From: Asticcacaulis sp.
GTDB lineage: Bacteria; Pseudomonadota; Alphaproteobacteria; Caulobacterales; Caulobacteraceae
Length of the DNA: 10,000 nt
Direction: 5' to 3'
Assembly (NCBI RefSeq): GCF_020217185.1
Contig: NZ_JAIWNX010000226.1
Coordinates: 1-10,000 of the forward strand
Part shown: one piece after another, positions 6,646-10,000 of the stretch
Layout: each line of letters begins with the position of its first letter
Numbering within the stretch: position 1 is the first letter of the stretch
Notes under the pieces: model-generated
Database searches by the model: none
What the model was told of the DNA's origin: nothing
What the model saw: the letters and a program-made list of their open reading frames with translations, nothing else
Position numbers and translations under genes: made by a program

Positions 6646-9322
6646 AGAACTGCGTCGAAAGGCTGACCGAGACGCTTTGGCCCAGATCATACTTGTTTAC
6701 GTCAACGCGCTTGACCTCTTCCTGATACTCTTGGAATTTCGTGCCCGTGAGGTTGCGGACCTCTACACCGAGGTTCAGGTCACGACCAAAGGCCGTGAAT
6801 CCCTTGCGGTACACGAAGTCGAGCGTCGCGCCCGGCTCTTGTATATAGTCCGCCACGCCGCTCGACGGATTGCCACGCGCCGAGATGCGCTCGGAAACGT
6901 AGGTGACGAGGAAGGTGGCCTGAGACTTGGCTTCGGCATCATCCCATCCGAATTGCAGGTTTGCGACGTTTTCCGCCTGGCCCTGCATTCTCGAACCCGA
7001 GATGATGAAGTTGGTCGCCTTTTGCGCCTGACCATTGCTGTCGATGATCGTCTGAGAGCCCGACGCCTTCACCTCGGACGAGGTGTAGGTGTAGTTGGCC
7101 TGCAAGAGCCAGCGCTTGCTGTCAAAGAAGGCTCCGGAGACCGGCGAGTCAAACAGACCCTTGTAGTCGAACTCAACGCCGTAAAGTGAGGCTTCCGGCG
7201 CGTTGATATAGGTCTGGAACAGGCTGTTGCCTTGCACCAGAAGCGAGGCTTCCACCGGATTGGTGATGTCCTTGTAGAAGGCCCCGGCGGTGAAGTAAGA
7301 ACCCGCGTCGTAATACCACTCGTAGCGCGCATCGAAATTGGTCAGTTCGGTATCGCGCAGGTATGGGTTACCCACGAACAGACGATCCTGTTCCGGATCA
7401 AGATACTGAGCCGGCGCCAGTTCGCGGAACTGCGGACGACCGATGGTCTTGGACAGGCCGCCGCGAAGCTGCATATTCTCGCGGAAGTTCCAGGTCACTG
7501 TGGCTGTCGGAAGAACATACTCTTCCTTCAGAGCCGGTATCTTTACCGGAGCCTGATCGGATTCGTAGAGCTTGTTCAGGGTGACGCGTTGCTTAGCGTA
7601 TTCATAGCGCAGACCCGCCGCCAGACGTACAAGCGGGATCACTTCGACATCGACCTTGGCGTAGGCCGCATTGACGAACAGACCACCATCATAGGCGGCG
7701 TTGGGGTTGGTGGTTTCGGTCAGCACCCAACGGGTGGGGCTGATATTGACGTCCGAGAACAAATAATCGACACGCGAATACTGGATATTGTTCGCGGCAA
7801 TGCCAGTGCCCGGATTGAAGCGGAAGGAGCGGTTTTCCGACTCGCGCTTGTTATCGAGGAAATCGAAGCCACCGGTCAGCTTGCCGTCACGCGCTTCGCC
7901 GAGGCTGAAGTCGTAGGTCAGGCTCGCCCCACCGCTGGCTGCCACATCCTCAAGGTTCGAGAACTGGAGGTTGTTGGTCTGCTGCGTACCGGCGTGGAAG
8001 AATACGCCTTTGGCATCCTGCCAGTAGGTGATGTCACGCTCATAGGGCGCATCACGTGTGGTCTTGGCATAGGCCAGACGCCAGTCCATCGCCAGTTTGT
8101 CCGACAGCGGGTGACGGCCGGTCAGTTGCGACATGACCAGTTGACGCGCATACCAGCCCGTATCCTCACGAAGGGTCAGGCTGTCGGTGTTACGGATATC
8201 GCGACCTTCACGGACGCGGGTGCGCTTGGTCGTGTTGCGGATGAACAGGTTGGTCCACTGCAGGCTGTGCCCGCCGATATTGTAGCCCATACCGATCAGA
8301 CCGTTCAGACCGACATTGTTCTCGGTCGTTTGGTACTTGTAGTCCCCAACCAGCTCGACCGTACGCGCAGCGCCGGTGCCTTCGATGCGCCCGTCCTGCT
8401 GAATGCCGTTACGGGCTTTCCAGCCGTTGCCGAAATCGACAAGACCAACGATACCGAACTGACCACCCGCGACATCCATGCTGGTGCCGCCGGAGAGGTT
8501 AAAGCTGAAATTGGCCGGCAGAGAGTCGGTTTGCTGGATCAGGTTGAGCGGTGCATTGCTGAAGCTCTGGCCGATCTTCTGCAACTGAGCCGGGGTGAAA
8601 TACCCCGTCGCGTCGCTGTAGTTACCGGCATTGATGCGACGGCCCGAGTGCAGGGCAGTGCGCAGTTCCGGCGGTAGCGACCGCGTACCATCGTCGAAGC
8701 CGATCGGATCGGTGTCCGAACCGTAGTGTGTGTAGCCGTCCTGGAAGGTCGTCTCAGAATTGCCACTGACGCTCAGGCCCATCGACAGGAAGGGCGCCTT
8801 GGGCGTATTCAGCGTGCGCAGGTCGATCACGCCGCCGCCAAATTCGCCCGGATATTCTGCTGAGTAGGTCTTCTGGACCGACACGCGCTGCAGGATAGAT
8901 GACGGAAACAGGTCAAGCGGAACGACGCGTTGCAGGGGTTCCGGCGACGGCAGCGGCGAGCCGTTCAGCAGGGCCGACGAGTAGCGCTCACCCAGGCCGC
9001 GCACGTAAACAAAACGACCTTCGACCAGCGACAGGCCGGTCACGCGCGTCAGAGCGACAGCGGCCGAGTCATCGCCGGTGCGCTTCAGGTCTTCATTGGT
9101 AAGGATCGCCGTAACTTCGGCCGTGCGACGCATGGTGTTGGGCACGTTTTTACCGCGCACAACGATTTCGGTAATTTCCTCTGTCGGCGTGGCCTCGGTG
9201 ACCTCAACGGTCTGAGCGTCGGCGGGAACGGCGGTTTGGTCGGTCTGGGCGAAGGCGGCCGGAGCCACCAGAGCCGAGGTCGTCATCAGCATCAGGCCGA
9301 GCGACTGGGTATAGGTTTTCAT
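6644..9322 (-). CDS. TonB-dependent outer-membrane receptor, substrate unknown
   Basis: This is an 892-residue outer-membrane beta-barrel that imports an unidentified ligand using energy from TonB-ExbBD. Residues 1-25 form a Sec signal peptide ending in AFA before Q26. A probable TonB box lies at about 48-55 (EEITEIVV). The plug domain spans roughly 60-170 and carries RGLGERYSS at 108-116 and GEFGGGVIDLRT at 159-170, typical of a large proteobacterial receptor group of unassigned ligands rather than classical siderophore receptors. The barrel fills the rest, with alternating aromatic strands and the expected terminal Phe in VSVSLSTQF. AAAGG (complement of 9333-9337) is a plausible ribosome-binding site. 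The gene lies downstream of the Cys-paired protein on the same strand, 73 bases away, and ends in the terminator pair. Nearby kduD hints at a sugar or uronate ligand, but that is only inference. Confidence 0.94.
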   Translation of the reverse strand: MKTYTQSLGLMLMTTSALVAPAAFAQTDQTAVPADAQTVEVTEATPTEEITEIVVRGKNVPNTMRRTAEVTAILTNEDLKRTGDDSAAVALTRVTGLSLVEGRFVYVRGLGERYSSALLNGSPLPSPEPLQRVVPLDLFPSSILQRVSVQKTYSAEYPGEFGGGVIDLRTLNTPKAPFLSMGLSVSGNSETTFQDGYTHYGSDTDPIGFDDGTRSLPPELRTALHSGRRINAGNYSDATGYFTPAQLQKIGQSFSNAPLNLIQQTDSLPANFSFNLSGGTSMDVAGGQFGIVGLVDFGNGWKARNGIQQDGRIEGTGAARTVELVGDYKYQTTENNVGLNGLIGMGYNIGGHSLQWTNLFIRNTTKRTRVREGRDIRNTDSLTLREDTGWYARQLVMSQLTGRHPLSDKLAMDWRLAYAKTTRDAPYERDITYWQDAKGVFFHAGTQQTNNLQFSNLEDVAASGGASLTYDFSLGEARDGKLTGGFDFLDNKRESENRSFRFNPGTGIAANNIQYSRVDYLFSDVNISPTRWVLTETTNPNAAYDGGLFVNAAYAKVDVEVIPLVRLAAGLRYEYAKQRVTLNKLYESDQAPVKIPALKEEYVLPTATVTWNFRENMQLRGGLSKTIGRPQFRELAPAQYLDPEQDRLFVGNPYLRDTELTNFDARYEWYYDAGSYFTAGAFYKDITNPVEASLLVQGNSLFQTYINAPEASLYGVEFDYKGLFDSPVSGAFFDSKRWLLQANYTYTSSEVKASGSQTIIDSNGQAQKATNFIISGSRMQGQAENVANLQFGWDDAEAKSQATFLVTYVSERISARGNPSSGVADYIQEPGATLDFVYRKGFTAFGRDLNLGVEVRNLTGTKFQEYQEEVKRVDVNKYDLGQSVSVSLSTQF

Positions 9323-9358
9323 AGCGATTAGCCTTTGCTGATACGGAGAAGGGATTAC

Positions 9359-9386
9359 GGGCGGTGCGGGGAACCCCGAACCGCCC
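9359..9386 (-). other. Intercistronic GC-rich hairpin upstream of the receptor gene
   Basis: GGGCGGT at 9359-9365 pairs with ACCGCCC at 9380-9386. Inside, after one G/A mismatch, CGGGG at 9367-9371 pairs with CCCCG at 9374-9378 around AA, so the top pair probably opens. It lies between the stop of the upstream gene and the start of the receptor gene. There is no T-tract on the minus strand, so it looks more like an RNA-processing or stability element, or an attenuator, than a simple terminator. Confidence 0.65.
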
Positions 9387-9395
9387 GCGCGTTTA

Positions 9396-10000
9396 TCAGC
9401 AGGTCGAGCCAGCGGTCAGGCCGCAGGTCCAGCCGGCATACCAAGTGTCGCTCGCGTTCTTCACGGCGCCGATATAGTCAACCGTCGTGAAGAAATTGCC
9501 GTTGGCCACACCGTTGACCGAGGTGGCGTTGGTGAGAGAGTTCAGCGTGGACACAGCGCGCACCGGGACGGCCGTTTCGTTGGCACCATTGACGAAGTCC
9601 GCCAGGGTGATCGTGCCGGCCGACGTGTTGTTGGTACCGGCGTTGAACAGGGCTGCCGTGTTGTTAGTCGTGGCGAAGGCCGTAGCGAAGCCGCCCATAT
9701 AGACCGAGTGGAAGGTCGGCGCAGCGGTTTCGGTCGTCGCGCCGGTGATGCGGATACCGAAGGTCGAGGCCGTAGCGGTGTTGGTGATGACCGAGTTGAC
9801 CAGGGTCAGGTCGGTGCCCGAGTTGATTTCCAGACCGTTCGAAGCCACGGACGAGCGGCGGATCAGGGTGGCGTTGGAGATGACCGGATGCGAGCAGTAG
9901 GCAGCGTTACCGGCGCAGGACATTTCGAACAGACGGTCGCCGCGGGTCTGGCTTTGCTTGACGATCAGGAACTGGATGTTGCCGCGATAGCCAGTGTCGG
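9396..10000 (-). CDS. Secreted-type Ser/Thr/Asn-rich protein with paired cysteines, C-terminal part
   Basis: The reading frame is open to the window end, so only the last 200 codons are seen; the N-terminus and any signal peptide lie outside. An ATG at 9923 is an internal Met, because the frame continues upstream with a sensible sequence (DTGYRGNIQFLIVKQ, then SQTRGDRLFEM). The visible part is rich in Thr, Ser, Ala, Asn and Gly, with short hydrophobic alternations such as LTLVNSVITNTAT and FGIRITGATTE. This suggests stacked beta-strands of a beta-helix or similar extracellular fold. Two close Cys pairs, SCAGNAAYC and TCGLTAGSTC (the last Cys is the final residue), suggest disulfides in an exported protein. 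The C-terminal stretch FFTTVDYIGAVKNASDTWYAGW recalls proteins encoded beside TonB-dependent receptors in other marine and freshwater bacteria, as I remember them. The receptor gene follows 73 bases downstream. The function is not established; a surface ligand-capture partner is a reasonable inference. Confidence 0.8.
   Translation of the reverse strand, partial: DTGYRGNIQFLIVKQSQTRGDRLFEMSCAGNAAYCSHPVISNATLIRRSSVASNGLEINSGTDLTLVNSVITNTATASTFGIRITGATTETAAPTFHSVYMGGFATAFATTNNTAALFNAGTNNTSAGTITLADFVNGANETAVPVRAVSTLNSLTNATSVNGVANGNFFTTVDYIGAVKNASDTWYAGWTCGLTAGSTC

Noticed and set aside
7232..8677. 481-codon plus-strand open frame inside the receptor gene
   Set aside because: It lies opposite an intact receptor with recognisable plug and barrel motifs. 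It has no ribosome-binding site and no recognisable domain, so it is a shadow frame.

Overview
The window looks like chromosomal DNA of a GC-rich Gram-negative alphaproteobacterium. The protein sequences, the large TonB-dependent receptor and the sugar-acid gene next to a LacI-type regulator suggest a Caulobacterales-like organism such as Asticcacaulis or a relative. That placement is inference from general protein character, not from a marker gene. No rRNA, tRNA, CRISPR array, insertion sequence or phage gene is visible, and gene density and coding style are even throughout.

Layout. (1) 36-3763, plus strand: a tight high-affinity phosphate uptake operon, pstS-pstC-pstA-pstB, with gaps of 16, 13 and 9 bases. 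It is closed by a near-perfect intrinsic terminator at 3789-3819, so phoU and phoB are not in this transcription unit. (2) 3823-4962, minus strand: lldD, the FMN-dependent L-lactate dehydrogenase, convergent with pstB. (3) 4963-5103: a divergent intergenic region. (4) 5104-6514, plus strand: kduD (2-deoxy-D-gluconate/2-keto-3-deoxygluconate dehydrogenase, pectin and uronate catabolism), then a LacI-family regulator of only about 202 residues. That regulator has the DNA-binding domain and the first half of the ligand-binding fold but not the rest. (5) 6564-6645: two stacked hairpins that separate the plus-strand unit from the convergent receptor gene. (6) 6644-10000, minus strand: an 892-residue TonB-dependent outer-membrane receptor. 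Upstream of it lies the C-terminal part of a Ser/Thr/Asn/Ala-rich secreted-type protein with paired cysteines that runs off the window. A GC-rich hairpin lies between these two genes.

How the parts work together. The Pst genes encode a complete ABC importer: binding protein, two permeases and an ATPase. LldD feeds electrons from L-lactate into the respiratory chain. KduD acts late in the conversion of unsaturated uronates to 2-keto-3-deoxygluconate. The receptor and the protein upstream of it probably form an outer-membrane uptake pair for an unknown substrate. Whether the short LacI-type protein controls kduD, the receptor or both cannot be read from this sequence. The least ordinary items are the half-length regulator, the receptor/partner pair and the lipoprotein-type PstS.
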